DNA of 64,000 nucleotides from positions 11,064,327 through 11,128,326 of the forward strand of contig OY718803.1 in assembly GCA_963070105.1 (NCBI GenBank). Direction: 5' to 3'. The stretch comes from Litomosoides sigmodontis (taxonomy: Eukaryota; Nematoda; Chromadorea; Rhabditida; Onchocercidae). Under the pieces are notes generated by a model that was not told where the DNA came from, searched no databases, and saw only the letters and a list, made by a program, of their open reading frames with translations. The position numbers and the translations under genes were made by a program. Each line of letters begins with the position of its first letter. The stretch's first letter is position 1. This document shows, in pieces, positions 63,501 to 64,000 of this stretch.

Positions 63501-63972
63501 GTCAGATACAGATGACGATAAGAGATGAAGCCAAACCTGGAGAATAGCCATCCTGAGGAAGAAGGAAGGGCAGTTGTAGCTCACGTTCTTCCTCAAGTTG
63601 TATCGATGCTCCATCTTGCGTTGCCATCACATCTGCATGTATTTCCGCAAGTCGTACAATACTTTCAACCAGCTCATTCAAGATTGGTTCTTCACCAACG
63701 TCCAGCACTATATGCTCAAGGAACCAACGTACCTTAAAAATTCCTGTCTTATCCAACAATTATTTCTCTAGATGTCACCAATTAGGCACACAATTTGCAA
63801 GAATATGTGTCATACATTCAATTGATGCATCGTCTCAACAAAACCTAAATCATTTTCAAGGATTTTATGGAATTCGACGAAGATTTGATACTTCAAAACT
63901 GGTTCTTTACTAAAATCCAGCACTATACGCTCATTAAAATCGAACTCTATATGTTGTATTAAAACGCAAATT
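54538..63972 (-). CDS. afd-1: Afadin / Canoe homologue, C-terminal half (5' part off the edge)
   Basis: Afadin is an actin-linked scaffold at adherens junctions and a Rap/Ras effector. Exons in reading order: 63,732-63,537; 63,424-63,365; 63,213-63,098; 61,489-61,394; 60,861-60,778; 59,093-59,028; 58,729-58,656; 58,258-58,114; 57,732-57,669; 57,392-57,304; 57,198-57,058; 56,975-56,676; 56,347-55,982; 55,771-55,489; 55,387-55,285; 55,151-55,016; 54,935-54,846; 54,672-54,538. All phases agree, giving 847 residues visible. A possible earlier exon is 63,972-63,816. The first exons carry LQLPFLLPQDGYS and SGSWTIYL, matching the end of the afadin DIL region. The PDZ spans 60,861-58,114, with GIGLSIVAAQ, RSIGIYVKKVV, GDQLLSVNGQSLIGISQEE and IVSFEVYKHAARYNGL. 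Next come Ser/Thr-rich exons, an SH3-type motif (APPIPPKRR), a charged coiled segment (KRDELNEQLDALE), the afadin tail motif EVYRDPRQARL, and an end of MDDF then stop. The RA and FHA domains must lie beyond 64,000. Confidence 0.95.
59957..60085. repeat. G-tract followed by a 28-base C-tract
   Basis: A G run broken by one A at 59,957-59,976, then pure C28 at 60,058-60,085, both in an intron inside the afadin PDZ. The two runs are complementary and about 80 bases apart, so they could pair, or form G-quadruplex and i-motif structures. C28 may be a collapsed or expanded assembly length. Confidence 0.95.
61394..61489 (-). other. 96-nt in-frame afadin exon, possible cassette
   Basis: Bounded by ATATTGCAG on the acceptor side and CGA/GTAGGT on the donor side; phase 0 at both ends, 32 codons, no stop. 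It reads KKDLISSEMETLSNNFQEEE and ends LNTLSKR, a charged linker between the DIL tail and the PDZ. Skipping it would leave the frame intact. Confidence 0.7.
61834..61968 (-). CDS. Small secreted-peptide-like ORF inside an afadin intron (tentative)
   Basis: A 44-codon frame starting at 61,968. It opens with a basic start and a hydrophobic core (SCVLSLILLLG), as in a signal peptide, then continues REVCVEECCIHHRGEEAK to a stop. The stretch is richer in G+C than the rest of the intron. The CVEECC cluster recalls the start of an insulin-like A chain, but the other A-chain cysteines and a B chain are absent. I cannot assign a function, and chance is a real possibility. Confidence 0.2.
   Translation of the reverse strand: MTRSKHICTASCVLSLILLLGRSEVLREVCVEECCIHHRGEEAK
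63816..63972 (-). other. Diverged duplicate of an afadin DIL-end exon, possible exon
   Basis: An open 52-codon frame between a GTTTGACAG acceptor and a weak AAT/GTATGA donor. It reads NERIVLDFSKEPVL where the next exon reads LEHIVLDVGEEPIL. DNA similarity is clear over about 35 bases (63,900-63,933 against 63,685-63,718) and fades beyond. It ends in phase 0 and the next exon begins in phase 0, so it could be used together with that exon, be mutually exclusive with it, or be a decaying copy. Confidence 0.45.
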
Positions 63973-64000
63973 CTGTCAAACCATTAAAATACAAACTCTG

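Noticed and set aside
1..64000. CRISPR arrays, insertion sequences, prokaryotic operons or rRNA genes
   Set aside because: No spaced direct repeats, transposase motifs, Shine-Dalgarno-led gene runs or conserved rRNA blocks are seen. The gene structure is eukaryotic throughout.

Overview
The window looks like AT-rich nuclear DNA from a nematode. It has long introns, and almost every acceptor ends in the TTTCAG-type sequence typical of nematodes. It carries clear homologues of metazoan guidance and junction proteins. The very low G+C, the intron length and the gene set suggest a clade III (spirurid or filarial-like) worm. That is inference, and I cannot name the species. There is no sign of bacterial, viral or plasmid organisation.

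Layout. 1-11,963: no convincing coding, only short repeats. 11,964-15,710 (+): a repulsive guidance molecule homologue (DRAG-1 type), six exons found, signal-peptide exon missing. 18,831-22,170 (+): a divergent PP1-like phosphatase, ten exons that join in frame to 579 residues. 22,171-24,723: an intergenic block between convergent genes that flips sharply from A-rich to T-rich and holds degenerate repeats and a 7-bp satellite. 24,724-26,571 (-): an unrecognised multi-exon gene with a C2H2 zinc finger and markedly G+C-rich exons. 27,076-27,445: a ten-copy, 37-bp minisatellite. 27,446-43,145: mostly non-coding, with one weak candidate gene on the minus strand at 29.0-30.2 kb. 43,146-51,586 (+): a class 1-type transmembrane semaphorin, fifteen exons. 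51,587-54,537: intergenic. 54,538 to the right edge (-): the C-terminal half of afadin (end of the DIL region, PDZ, proline-rich and charged tail), eighteen certain exons plus one possible exon; the N-terminal RA and FHA part lies beyond the window.

Three of the five genes act at the cell surface or cortex: an RGM-type BMP co-receptor, a transmembrane semaphorin and the junctional scaffold afadin. In C. elegans, as I recall, the counterparts drag-1, smp-1 and afd-1 are all on chromosome I, so the grouping more probably reflects an old linkage group than an operon. Their spacing and orientation do not suggest co-transcription. Exon boundaries were worked out by hand from splice signals, reading-phase agreement and family similarity; none has been checked against transcripts.
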